A stretch of DNA of 60,000 bases from Nymphaea colorata. Lineage: Eukaryota; Streptophyta; Magnoliopsida; Nymphaeales; Nymphaeaceae. Where the stretch lies: assembly GCF_008831285.2 (NCBI RefSeq), contig NC_045146.1, positions 17,045,149 through 17,105,148 of the forward strand, written 5' to 3'. Shown here one piece after another: positions 1-11,213 of the stretch. The notes under the pieces were generated by a model. It was given only the letters and a program-made list of their open reading frames with translations, was not told where the DNA came from and searched no databases. Each line of letters begins with the position of its first letter. Position 1 is the stretch's first letter. Both the position numbers and the translations under genes were made by a program.

Positions 1-39
1 TACGTGAACCTTCTCTCTTCATATTGACATATGTTGGCG

Positions 40-120
40 TCCATTGAACTAACTAACATATGCCACAGATTCTAGCGTTTGTAGATGATCTACTGATGTT
101 CTGTACAGCTGCGAACACCC
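40..120 (+). mobile_element. LINE reverse transcriptase remnant
   Basis: A short piece of an L1-type LINE RT. It matches the better preserved copy at 24353-24431 almost base for base, including the FADD-region codons (here FVDD followed by LLMF). One base is missing before the motif, so it is not an open frame. It carries no function. The call rests on the neighbouring copy plus the known LINE RT catalytic motif. Confidence 0.5.
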
Positions 121-249
121 TATCCATGCTCTCTCTTTCTCTCTCTCTCTCCAAAATATGAATACATAATTTTTGAAACATAACATTTTATCTCAACTTC
201 CATATGGAACTACCAGTTGCATATATAGCTTTCAAATTTATTTATTGAA

Positions 250-1345
250 GGAGGAGAAATTGAAGGATGAGCACACAAAGTTTCTTTATTGAGAAACTTT
301 CCTCCAATAAGCTTGCAAGGTACGTTTTGGGTTCACTTAGATGTCTTTGAATATCTTGGCTTCCTTGGCTGCGTACGTGACAAGCTCTACGTGTCCCCAC
401 ACGGTTTACTTGAGATAAGCTGTTACAGAATAAGGATCAACAAAAATGTTCATCCAAAGACAAAAGATTAAATCGTGTAGGATGAAAATAAGTTAAAACC
501 AAGAGAAGAAACTTATGTCAGAACGAAGGACGAGAGGTTTCCTTAATTCCTCGCCTTAACTGCAGGAGGAAAAAAGTTGTCATGTATAAAAAACTGAAAA
601 AAGTCCGGTAGCCCTCATTTAGAAAAGACATCATCCTTCAAGCAATTTGTAGACAAGTTAAAAGTATTCTGGCCTGCCAATGCACTGGCTAGAGATTGAG
701 ATCAGCTCATGACAAGAGATTGAGATCAGCTCATGACACTCTCACCCAAAGTGAAAATCCAGAAGTCGGTCAAAGTGGAAGATGGAAAACAAAATAAATG
801 CATTTTATATATATATATATATAGTCGTTTGTAAGCAGGTTGCCTTTGCTCCCCTTTTTCGGCCACCATCGCAGCACCCTGAAATATTTAATATTTGTCT
901 ATGCTCTCATTGAACACGGCAACATATTCCTTGACTTCTGTGGGTTGTGTCTGCATCATTGTCTACAAAGAAATAGGATTTCTTGTTGTTTGTTTTGACA
1001 TTAGTTATTCAAAATTTGACGTCGCTAATTTCAAGCTTTGGTGATCCTGGCATTGTCATGAGTTAAGAATGGCCTTGTAGTTTCTGTTCCGAGCGATGCC
1101 TAAGCTAAAATTCATTTTATTGATTGCATCATGTCCAAGGATGAAGGGCGATACGAGATGTTGGGGTCATAGTTCACAAGATTTCATGTCCAGGCTATAA
1201 TGTTTTTTGTTGTTTGAAAGATTAATCATAAATTTGTAATTCTTTTTAGACTCCAGCCCAACTGGTTGGGCCAACAATGGGTTCAAATCCAAAGTTGAAT
1301 TTGTATACTCTTGTGTACTGAATCATTTTTTTATATCTTTATGTC
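250..1345. repeat. LecRK 5' module, copy 1
   Basis: Non-coding block repeated upstream of LecRK genes in this window; the closest copy is 21874-22510, which is collinear from about 310. It contains a 24-bp tandem duplication (691-714 and 715-738), a short (TA)n tract at 807-826, and the inverted pair GCCCAAC-TG-GTTGGGC at 1256-1271 followed by a B-box-like GGTTCAAATCC. No credible reading frame crosses it. No LecRK lies immediately to its left, so it is an orphaned flank. Confidence 0.6.
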
Positions 1346-1384
1346 ATTGTTAGAGAAAACGTTTTTGTACTAAAATACAATACA

Positions 1385-2004
1385 TCACAAGAGAATGTAA
1401 GCAAGTATATTAGCTTGTCTTTCCATACAAGAGTATTTCAAGAGTCACCCAAGGGTTCTCATGCCAAACACCTAAAACAAAGGAACCCCAAGCACAGTAC
1501 AACAACACGAGAAAAGGTAAGCAAGGAGATTAGCTTGTCTTTCCTCACTACAACAAAATTGGTTGGTATTGGCGCTAAATTAACAGCAGCTCTAGCGCTA
1601 AATCGCAGTTGCTTTGGGAGGTTTGTGTAGAAAACATATCAAAGAATAGGAGAAGACAACGTGGTTCAGTCAGACCTACATTCATGAGAAACAACTCCAC
1701 ACCTCCTGTAATTTTTATATTAGTGCTATGCACATAAGTTACACATAATAAAAGGTTGCACTCGCATTGAGGAACGCACGGATACACACCATCAAGGAAA
1801 GTCTTTAGGGCAACTTGTAAGCCTTCATAGAAGAACCACATCCAACGTCAATAAATCGAAAGGTGAAAGATAAAATAGGCAACCTCAATCTTCAACACTT
1901 GAAGTGTAGATATTCGTACTCACTTGCTCAATGTTTTACGATATGATGTAACTCTCGAGTCAAGTCCTTAGTAAGTTCATCTGTCAGCTGTTTTGAACTT
2001 CTGG
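1385..2004. repeat. Repeat block shared with 23.3-24.85 kb
   Basis: Collinear, with gaps, with 23340-24849. Shared landmarks are the GTAAGCAAGGAGATTAGC string (1516 and 23362), the GCTAAATTAACAGCAGC string (1572 and 24599) and the stretch leading into the truncated lectin exon. Both copies join a lectin fragment at the same breakpoint, so fragment and flank were duplicated together. No gene is seen. Confidence 0.55.
1546..1650. mobile_element. Possible CACTA-type transposon end
   Basis: Begins CACTACAACAAAATT, like the terminal repeat of plant CACTA (En/Spm) elements, followed by short GCGCTAAAT repeats resembling subterminal repeats. A diverged copy lies at 24567-24675. No opposite end, target duplication or transposase was found, so this is a weak, motif-based call. 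Confidence 0.3.
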
Positions 2005-2238
2005 TGTAGGGGTGATTGGGTTGGCAAACATGGCCCAACCGGTGCTGTTGTCGATGTTCTTGCTCCTCTCCGTGGAAGTGAGTTGTAGGTTGCCGTCCGT
2101 GTTGACCAAGGCATCACCCAAATGCGTTACGTTTTGAGCATTAGAGAAGAAACGGAAATTGAAGGTGATTGTAAGGGAGGTGGACCAATGAATGAAGGAG
2201 AGGAGGACAAGAACAACAAAGACGGGCAGCTGAGACAT
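2005..2238 (-). pseudogene. Truncated LecRK: signal peptide and start of lectin domain
   Basis: Reading minus from ATG 2238 (MSQLPVF...), about 78 residues match the start of the intact LecRKs: a hydrophobic signal peptide, STSLT, the FSNAQNVT strand and GDALVN, ending at GWAMFANPIT. Homology then stops and the frame runs about 7 unrelated residues to a stop at 1984-1986. The rest of the lectin domain, the membrane span and the kinase are absent. An apparent further ATG at 2298 lies in the flank; the internal start was chosen because it aligns with the paralogues. The same truncated fragment occurs at 24850-24882 plus 30277-30483. Confidence 0.75.
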
Positions 2239-4260
2239 GGTAAAAAACATGAGGAGGAGAGGAAAAAAGAGAGAGAGGTCTTTATGGTGGTGACTCACAA
2301 GTGATATGACCTAAAGACGATGGTGGTGACTCATAATTGAGATGGATGAAGTCTTCGGGCTCACTTGTCTTCCTTGACCTGGCAATTTAGACCAGCAATT
2401 CCTTTTTTACTTCCTTTTAATATTTTCATTTTCTTCTGTTGCATTTGACGAGAATGATTGTATTTTCAAGACATGTTTCAACAGCGTCTTTCTTTTCTTT
2501 TTTTTTACCAACCATAGTGTATGGAGGGCACCAGAAAAACAAACGTGGATTCATCGACGGCAAGAAGACCTTGGTAAAAAAAGAAAAAAAAAAGTACATT
2601 GGTAAAACTTTTACGATTGTCTGCAAAGATCGCAGTAAAGGGCAATCTAATCCAAATATACCTGTTTTTTGGGCCAAGTGTATCAAGGGCTTCGCAATGG
2701 CTTACCAGGAAAAGTCTGGTTTTGTCATTTGTTGTTGACATGGCACCTCAAACGAATTTCCAGAAGGCTCGCGTAGTATTGGAGAAAAGATTTTAGGTGC
2801 CATTTAACACTGTTCGTAATCAAGTTGTTGATACAGACAAGTGGTCGATAGAGACCTTGCTCTCAATCTCAATAAGCTATTGGTTCTTATATTTAGAGGA
2901 CTTTTTGTCCCCATGCATTCTTATTTTGTGGGCTCAATCTCAATAAATTGTTCATAATCATCAACTAAATGTGATGCCCTTTCCAAGTATTGCATCACGG
3001 ATGACATTTCTTTAGGGTTTGTCTTTTACTCTCCAAGGATTTTCACCTTCAATACTACGGCAAGTTAAGTAAAAAAAACTTGTTATGAAGTTTGTTGTAA
3101 AAAGTTATCTCGCCTTTTGCAGATCATGAAAGTGAAAGTAACAACTACAAGAATCAAAACGGGAACATGCAATCTATATATATGTTCTTCCTCCTTGCGA
3201 CCTTGTTCGAGAAGAATCGAAGAAAAGCTTGAGAATATTGCAGGAGGAAGAGAGAAATTGAAAGAGAAGCGCAGAAAGTTCTTCAATAAAAGAGGAGTGC
3301 AAATTTTCTTTATTCACGAGGAAACTTGTCTCCAATAAGCTGCAAGTTAGGTTTTGTGTTCATACTCAAAGTGGGCCGGGTAGACGTCTTTCCAATTAAA
3401 TTGCTTTGAATGTTTTGGGTTCACTTGAGATCAGTTGTTAGAGAGCATGGATCGATAAAAATCTTCATCCAAAGACAAATGGTTTCCTACCGCCTCACCT
3501 CAAATGGCCCCAATTTCCCCCCCTTGAACACGGCAATAGGGTCCTAGGCTTCTGTGCGTTGTGTCTGCATCATTGTACACACACACACACACACACAAAA
3601 AGAATTCTTCTTGTATGTTTTGATATTACTTCTTCATAAATTTGACGTCGTTAAGATCAAGCCCTTGTAATTTGACGTACGGGTACAGCAAATTCATTCT
3701 ATTGATTGCCTCATGTCTAAGATGAAGGGCGACACGAGATGTTGGGGCCTTCGTTCTCAAGATTTCATATCCAGGCTATAATTTTCTTTTTTTTTGTTTG
3801 AAAGGTTAATCATAAATTTGTACGTCTTATGGACTCCAGGGGAACAGCCCAACTAGTTGGCCCAAACAACTGATTCAAATCTAAAGATGAACCTTTACAC
3901 TCTTGAATACTGAATCACTTTTAATATCTTTATATCATTGCCAGTTCGGTAAAACCCTGAAAAAAAATGTTAAAAACAAGTATTATTCGCGTTTTTCATG
4001 CAATAGTACTTGCATTATTGGATGGAACGAACAGTCAGGCACTATTTTTTAAGTTAGCAATTGGTTGAGTTGAGTATGTCTGCCTAAAGGGCCAGAACTG
4101 AGAGTGATTGAGTATTTTATTGAGTATCATGCAATCTTTGTGAAAATTTGTTATTGTGACGCTTTGTTCATCTGCGTTGTCGTGGCACAAGTTTTTATGA
4201 TAATTTGTGATTAATCATGTGTGTCATTGATATAGAGACCAATGATGCGGTCGGTGCTGA
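2239..4260. repeat. LecRK 5' module, copy 2
   Basis: Upstream flank of the lectin fragment at 2005-2238. Segments align with the flanks of LecRK2 (41783-42800) and LecRK3 (57905-59100): the AAACGAATTTCCA string, the ATTTCTTTAGGG string, a GCAAGTTAGGTTTTG string and the GTCCAGGCTATAA stretch near 3768. A (CA)n microsatellite sits at about 3577-3597. The end (3980-4260) is close to 31890-32140. No gene is recognised. Confidence 0.55.
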
Positions 4261-4757
4261 AAGCACACCAACGTACAGAAGGGAGATTAAATCGATGGAC
4301 TGTCACTAGGGTGGTACCAGCACATCAACATATATGTATCCCAAAAGAGAATGGGAGGGTTGAGATATTTTGGGATTTTTTTTAATGAGAAAAATAACTT
4401 TTTTGGATTTTTAACTATTTCACTACTTTTTCAGTTCTACCCTCATTTTTTTTACTAACCAGGGGAATTTTAGCCATTACACTCTCCAATGCATATAACC
4501 AGCTTACCATGTACCTAAAAAGAGAAAGGTGTATATATAATTCTTTCATTTTTTGGTTTCTTCAAACCGCAACGGCAATTGCTTGCCTTTTGAAAGAAAT
4601 TTTTCTAAATAATATCACCGAACCGGAGACCAATTAAGACAAGCCAAAGCAAAAGGCCGACACAAAGCTATTAATTTATTCCCATTTCAGCTGCAGCAGT
4701 TATACACTTCCTGTACTTAATTAGTTCAGAAGATCGGTTTAGTCAATCGAAATTTGC
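4261..4757. other. Intergenic, nothing recognised
   Basis: AT-rich sequence with short T tracts. I see no coding homology, terminal repeats or tandem structure. Confidence 0.5.
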
Positions 4758-5390
4758 TTGCAGGGCAACAGATTCAACAAGTTCCCTGCTTTCTTTTATG
4801 GTGAGTATAATCGTACCATTTTTGTTAAAATATTTTTGACACAGACATGGTCGTTTTTCAAAGAGAGGCAAAATCAACTGCCTACAAAAACTTATAATAG
4901 AAAATCAATCCTTTTGAACAATCAATTTCTATTTAATGAATAAGGGTTGAAGCACAAGTGGGTGACTTGCAACACGAAATACGTTTTTTTGTGAAAGTGG
5001 TGCCTGACAAAAAAGGTATATTATACTCAAAATTAGGCCCAATCAATGAATGCTGAAAAATGCAGACATTAATAAAAAAAATATTACATTAGCTACATAA
5101 AATAAGTTAAAAATTTTGTTGATTATAAAATCGAAATATTGTGGCAATGATTTAATTAAAAAAAATATACAAAATATTAGTGTAAAATTATGTTGATTAT
5201 AAAATCGATATGTTAAGACGGTAAGTGAGCTATTTGCTATACTGGTTGCTAACCAGACTTCTTAGATGCAACGCAAAATTGAATACACGATTTTGCGCCT
5301 CCATGCACATAATAATGGCCGGTTTGGGCATGCACTGAGATCGGATACCCCGGCTACAAAATCTTACGTGCATCAAACACGAATTTGATC
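4758..5390 (-). repeat. Repeat with inverted copy at 43.56-43.95 kb
   Basis: About 4800-5130 is approximately the reverse complement of 43560-43950; landmarks are AATCAATTTCTATTTAATGA and the CACAAGTGGGTG region. Both copies sit beside a LINE ORF2 fragment in the same relative order, so they are probably parts of one dispersed unit, perhaps a LINE with its 3' flank, lying in opposite orientations. No gene is seen. Confidence 0.5.
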
Positions 5391-5394
5391 ACTA

Positions 5395-6060
5395 ATCAAA
5401 TCTAAAATTGCTTATTCTTGGCGGAATAACAAGGTTAATTTGTTCAAATTGGGCATGCAAATATTTGAGCAATCCACCCTTCAGGGTATGCAAGTAGACG
5501 TTTTGCCATGCAATCCAGTGTGTGCACTTTTCTCTCCAAATTCCTTCTCCCCACAGCAAGCTCACCGTCATAGAATTCAATCTATATTGATTGCTCTCTT
5601 TGGGAGCATAAAAAGAACCCTCAACCAAGACCCAATATAACATGAGAGATAACATGCTTAAGCAGCGAAAGCCTCCTGCATATGAAAGCAAAGGCATTTT
5701 CTAACCTGACAATCTCTTTCCACCTTAGGAATAAGGGGCTTACTCCAATCCTGTTTAAGATCTCTTGAAATAAAGGTGGGCAAAGTTTCAATCTGATAAC
5801 CAGTTCTTGCAGCAAATGGGTGGAACTGAGGAAAATTTACCCCATCCTAAAATGAGACGTATGCGTTTGATGAACTAAAGAAAGAGTTGGGAAAATTTTC
5901 GGTGCTTTGATATAAAAAATATTTTAAAAGTATTTCTAAATTCAAAAAACTGAAGAATACGCATACGGGGTCATGCTTTTATTTTAAGATATATTTGAAA
6001 TTTCCTTTATTATAAATATTGTCTTAATCACACATGTTTTTTTGCAATGAAAGCATTCTT
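5395..6060 (-). mobile_element. LINE ORF2 3' fragment (inverted copy of 32.2-32.9 kb)
   Basis: On the minus strand the translation keeps scattered landmarks of the region after the LINE RT: a degenerate version of the CEIETLP block, RRLSLLKHVISH, then REKCTHWIAWQNV. The last resembles the HWVAW segment before the zf-RVT zinc finger in plant L1 elements. Frames are broken. The 5395-6020 interval is the reverse complement of about 32230-32900, including AT-rich DNA beyond the coding part. It is non-functional. Confidence 0.55.
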
Positions 6061-7428
6061 TTGTTTTGAAGCATTTGTTTTACCAACTTACATTTCAAGT
6101 ACACAATGTTCTTAGGATTGAATTGCTTCCACCTTATAAGCCATTTTCGAGACATGTCTTTCTATTTTTGGTGAATCCGTTTGTACTTGGATAGATCCAT
6201 TTTTTGATCGGCTATCTACCAAATAAGTTAAATAATGCACTTGCTTCGACAGGTTTGCAAGAAGAACAGGTTGCTTTCTATTCTTAACCGGGCAAAAATC
6301 GGATGAGGGGAAGTCCTCATCTCTTACTCCCAGTGAGGTCTTGAGAGTTTCTTCTCGTCTCTTTTCCTTTATCTTGCTGTCCCTAGCGTCTCTCCCCATG
6401 TATCTCTTTGGGCATGCAAACAATTAGGGTTTTTTTTATTATGCCCCTTTTGTGTTACGAATTTGGAACCTAATTAAGGAAATGCCTTCTCATACCTAAT
6501 CCGGTAATTGTGCGACCTTTTTTTTGGTTCCTGTCCTTCCATAAGCTGCGCTAGGAAGGACTGGTGACTGATTCCCTTTGATTTGCTTTTTATTCTCCTC
6601 AATAATTCTTCCAGAAGCACAGAACCGCATAAGCGAGAAAACCACATTTCTTCCTGCTGTTTGAAGCCTGTTCTGCTCTATTAGGTTGCATATGAGCTCT
6701 GTTTTCTCCCTTCGCTGCTATTCTGTACATTTAGCGACTTATTTGGACATCAAGTGGAGTTCTCCATATTGACTCGTAATTGAAACTCTGGTGACATGAC
6801 AATACTTTATTTCTCATTAAAGTATAAGGATGGAGAGCCAGAAAAAAAGGGGATTTGCCTAGAGAATGGACATTTTAATTTTGTGATATTATTAGGACGA
6901 AGAACAAGAAAAGGGGATTTGCCTAAAGAATGAGCCTAAAAAAATGACTAGACAGAGAAAAAGGAAAGGCAAACTCGGGGAAAATCTCGCTTCATATCAA
7001 CGCATTCGTCAAAACAGACTAAATGAATCAATCCAAGGTTGTCTAATGCTGTCAATAAAGAAGATAAGAAACAAGGCACTCACAACTGATTGAGAACCAA
7101 TGCCTACTTTGAATTGAAAATCTTCAAGAATTCCTTCAACAAAATTAAAAGAAACCAAACAATACTGAAGGTCGCAAACACTAGCGTAAAAACAAGAACC
7201 ACAACAGATACACACGGCAATATTTCCAAACTCATATAATCCAATCTTAACCCAAATACACAATCAAAGAAACGGACTGGACAAGGGAACAAGTTTCTAT
7301 AATCATAATTTGCTTAAGGAGGATCCTTGAGACAAGCTGCATCCAGTTCATGACTCAGAGCATATTCGGGAGCCAGACAATCTGAAGGACATAATGCTTC
7401 AATTTAGATGAGCAATATAATTGCAGAG
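6061..7428. other. Intergenic, no recognisable gene
   Basis: No homology is recognised. A direct repeat containing GGGGATTTGCCTA occurs at about 6850 and 6915. The longest minus-strand frame is described separately (6112-6423). Left flank of copia B. Confidence 0.4.
6112..6423 (-). CDS. Hypothetical ORF, 103 aa, unrecognised
   Basis: Reads MFACPKRYMGRD and is rich in Lys, Arg and Ser, with no signal peptide, membrane segment or domain I recognise. The region around it is TE-rich and there is no paralogue in the window. It could be an exon fragment of a captured gene or a chance frame. Nothing supports expression. Confidence 0.12.
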   Translation of the reverse strand: MFACPKRYMGRDARDSKIKEKRREETLKTSLGVRDEDFPSSDFCPVKNRKQPVLLANLSKQVHYLTYLVDSRSKNGSIQVQTDSPKIERHVSKMAYKVEAIQS

Positions 7429-7433
7429 AAGGC
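7429..7433. repeat. Target site duplication AAGGC (left; right copy 13115-13119)
   Basis: AAGGC directly precedes the 5' LTR and directly follows the 3' LTR. A 5-bp duplication is the expected copia integrase signature, and its perfection shows that both ends are original. Confidence 0.9.
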
Positions 7434-7833
7434 TGTTCGTTACAATGAGATGAGGCGACAATTTCTTATCTTCCATAAAAAGAGATTAGAAGATCTGTTA
7501 TTTTTGGGAGGAGGCAGGAGATTGGATGCTGATTTGGTGTGTTATCCTTAACAAATCGTCCTCGCCAAGATCGTCGGAATCAAAGAGCATCACTAACGGC
7601 AGCAACTGAAGATTCTCATAAATCCCTCAAAATTTTTTTCCATCTAAATCTGATGAGTGTAACCTATATAATGGGATGTATTCATGTTGTAAAGGTGTGA
7701 GTGATAGTATGAAGAAGAGGAATTCCCCCTTTCTCTCGTGGATGTAGGCTTCAAGCCGAACCACATAATTGTTGTCGTCCCTGTTTTTTATCCCACTCGC
7801 AGTCTCTGTTTTTCCATTATATACTTCTTAACA
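7434..7833 (+). repeat. 5' LTR of copia B
   Basis: 400 bp, TGTTCG...TTAACA. It contains a TATA-like CCTATATAATGGG near 7669-7681, a plausible LTR promoter. It ends directly against the primer binding site. Confidence 0.92.
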
Positions 7834-7846
7834 TGGTATTAGAGCA
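7834..7846 (+). other. Primer binding site of copia B
   Basis: TGGTATTAGAGCA lies immediately after the 5' LTR. It matches, with one change, the TGGTATCAGAGC sequence complementary to the 3' side of initiator tRNA-Met used by plant copia elements. Confidence 0.8.
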
Positions 7847-8513
7847 CTTGGAGATGATTTGTGAGGACCTGCAATCGGTTCGTCTCTGACATCTACTGCA
7901 AAGGAATTCTATCGACTCTAAGTATTCCAGCAATCGGACAGAGGCAGTCGCCCACTGGAAAACAGAGGACCAACAGTGGAGTTTCTACTCAGTCTGGCAA
8001 CTGAGATCCAATTTCTGATTGAAATTGGATTCCAATCTCCTTTGGTGATTCATTTTAATGATTATTTGGTGAATTAGCATGACTTTATTCAAGAATTAGT
8101 CGTTGTTTGATATGTGAAATTCTGTTTTTCGTCTCAATTCATGCGACTGTTATCGGTGGGAGAAAACCGACAAACTTACAGTGTTCCAATCTTGTGGCGC
8201 TGTTAGATTTGACATGTTCAGCTGTCGAGCAAAGGATAATAGCTTCCCAGGTGTCTGAAGATCATTCCTGCACAATCTTGGATTTTTTGCGAATCCGGAA
8301 AAGAGCAGTCGATTTTTTTTTTAAATATCACCTGTCATCAGGAAGTTGCCTGCAACAGTTGGCAACCGATTATCCCGTTTCCCCAAACCCTATAGTTGGT
8401 GTTAATCTTGCAATCCGCTGCACAAGCTGCGATTGCACACTTCCAGGCGCTGTAACAGGAGCTGCTGCTGAAAGTGATCGCCGGTTGTTTGCTTCCCTTG
8501 CTCTGTTTCTACC

Positions 8514-9440
8514 ATGGCAGATACGCCTAGCAACCAATCCAGCGACAACTCTAGCAGTATGAAAGGAGGACAGATCAGAGCCATGGGACGCTCAAGATCA
8601 CTTATATTCTCCTCAACGACACCAATTATCTCAGCTGGGCTAAAGTTGCCTGTCTCTTCTTAAGCGGGCGATCTAAAGTATGATATATCAGTGGACGAAT
8701 CACACCTCCAGCAAGGAACGATCCCAACTACGAAGATTGGGAATCTGAAAATGATATGGTAATGGCTTGACTTATGAATTCTATGGAACCTCACATCTCT
8801 AGTTTATTTCTATACAAGGAAACAATGAACGAAATATGGGATACTTTGAGAGATATGTACAGCAAGCAAAACAATCTTGCCCGCGTCTATCCACTACAAC
8901 TTGATATTGCCAATCTCACCAAAGGCTGCAAGCAAACCAGTCTCTACTTAAACAAACTTCGCAGCCTGTATGATGAACTCGCCCAATACATACCAGCCAC
9001 TGCCGATGCCAACGTCTATCAAAAGCGATTCAAGGAAGACAAAATATTTAAAGTGTTTGCTGGTCTTAGACCTGATTATGAGAATCTTCACAGCCAAATT
9101 CTCATCACCACTCCCTTGCCAAACTATAATCAAGTTTGCCAAGCATTTCAAACAGAAGACACCAGAAGAAAAGTTATGAATCCTACATCTAAAACCGAGA
9201 TATATGATGAAAATCCAGAGAAGATGGCATTTCTAGCTCGATCTGAATCAAAGACATGGAAACGCAAGACATGAAAAGGCGACTCAAAAAATCAAAGTGG
9301 TGGCGGAAATTTTCAACGAAACCACAGCAAACTAAAACATTCTCATTGCAAAAAAATGGGTCACGTTCGAGAAAGATGTTGGGAACTCATCGGCAAACCT
9401 GCAAGAAACAAGGCGACAACCTCTTCTCAAACTGATCTTG
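8514..9440 (+). pseudogene. Copia B gag remnant
   Basis: Structural Gag polyprotein that would package element RNA. ATG 8514 (MADTPSNQ) begins the frame, but a frameshift near 8580 moves the homology into another frame with LNDTNYLSWAKV, two in-frame TGA codons (about 8683 and 8767) and WESENDMVM. From 8774 the frame is open for 166 codons (UBN2-type region) to a TGA at 9272-9274. The zinc knuckle follows near 9340-9390; its first Cys is replaced by His (HSHC...GHVRERC), so it is a defective CCHC. A related gag is found in copia D. Confidence 0.8.
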
Positions 9441-9559
9441 CTCATTTTGTTACAAGAGAGGACTTAGTGTTCTCAAAAACAAATCTCGTCTCCTCTCTTC
9501 TCAACCGGTCGGCAACTCTATTGAAGGTAACAATTTTTCTCTCTTCATTCATTCAAGTA

Positions 9560-10440
9560 AATCTATGTGGGGTATGGATACTGGTGGTACTGATCATATG
9601 ACCAATGATCTGACAAGACTGACCACTATTGATCATATGAACAAAAAACCCGTCTTCTCAACCAACGGATCAGATATTGCAGTTGATGGAACTGGGAAAT
9701 TTTCTTTTTTTGAAAACAAATCATCCTCAGTTCTTTATGTACCAAATCTCTCCACTAGTTTGATGTCAGTTAGTAAGTTGACAAAGACTTACAATTGTAA
9801 GGCTGTTTTCTCTCCCAAGAATGTGATATTTTAGGATCTAGAAACGAAAAGGGAGATTGGTAGAGGACGGGAACAAAATAGGCTTTATGTGGTGGAAACT
9901 CTAGGGACAAGTTTATTAGCACAGACCGATAATGAAAAGAAGAGGCAAGAATACCAGATGTGGCATGCAAGGCTTGGGCATATTTCATACAGAAGGTTGA
10001 AAATGTGTGTTCCTAATGTCACCATTAACGAACACTCTTGTGATGCTTGTGAATATTCGAAGTCGACTAGGCTGCCGTTTCAAACATCCACTGAACGATT
10101 TATGGATTTTTTTGATTTGGTACATTCAGACGTGTGGGGACCAACCCTTGTAGAATCCTATACGGGATACATGTATTATGTGTCTTTCATTGAAGATAAA
10201 TCTCGCATGTCATGGATATTTTTTCTTACAAATAAAAGTGAAGTTTTTAAGGTTTTCCAAGATTATTATAATTTGGTATACATTCATTATGGTGCAAAAA
10301 TTAATAAGCTCTAATCGAGAGGGAATATGTGAACCAACAATTTGAGGAATTCATGAACAAAAAAGGGATACAACCTCAACTTACGAGTTCAGGGACTCCC
10401 CAATAAAATGGGGTGTCAGAAAGAAAAAAATAGATAGCTT
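9560..10440 (+). pseudogene. Copia B protease and integrase remnant
   Basis: The protease active-site triplet appears as DTG in MWGMDTGG at about 9565. A stop near 9833 interrupts the GAG-pre-integrase segment. Integrase shows the HHCC finger (WHARLGHI...CDAC) near 9958-10055, the first catalytic Asp in VHSDVWGP, the second region in FIEDKSRMSW, and the end motif TPQ-stop-NGVSER near 10395-10425. The frame also breaks near 10312. It is inactive. Confidence 0.82.
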
Positions 10441-11213
10441 CTTAATATTGTCTGTGCCCTTATGATTCATATGAACGTGCCTCAAGTTTTTTGGTAAGAA
10501 GCAGTTGGTACCGCCTACTATCTTGCTAATAGAATCCCTAATTCTAGTATTGAAAATCAAGTTCCTCTTGAAGTTTTAATGCACAAAACGATCTCTATTA
10601 GACATTTAAGAATTTTTAGGTGCAAATGTTTTGTGCATATACAAGAGAGATTGAAACAAACTTGAAAAACGAGCTTTGAAATGTATCTTCCTTGGGTACT
10701 CAAGCAATAAAAGTGGCTACAAATGTTTTGACCCAAAATCAAGAAAGTTTTTTGTGACTCGGAATGTGAAATTTTTTTAGAATGAATCCTTTTATGAGGC
10801 ACCAAGTCAAGGGGAGACTCAAGATCAAGGCACTAGCTTTGCTACTGCTCCTCTCGCTCTAGCTCCTCTCTCCCTTCCTCTCGTTGATGTCTTTCAAACT
10901 CATACCAAAACCAGCAATCTAGTGAACCTACCATCTTAGAAAACCAAAACCAAGATAGTAACCCAAACTAAGATTCCCAGCCACTGTTGTCTAACCAAAA
11001 TCAAGGCATCGAACCAATCCTTAGAAGATCAACTCATCCCTCTAGACCACCATCAAAACTAAATGACTTTTATACCTATCTATCGACCCGACACAACCAC
11101 TCCATAGAAAACTATATCAACTTTAATACCTTATGAAAGTCATACAAGTCCTATGTACTCAATATCTACTCTCATCATGAGCCAAAAAACTATGAGGAAA
11201 CTAGTACAAACAC

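Noticed and set aside
2239-3340. Short frames at 2426-2796 and 3083-3338 as genes
   Set aside because: Overlapping frames on both strands in A/T-rich repeat flank, changing between module copies; no homology.
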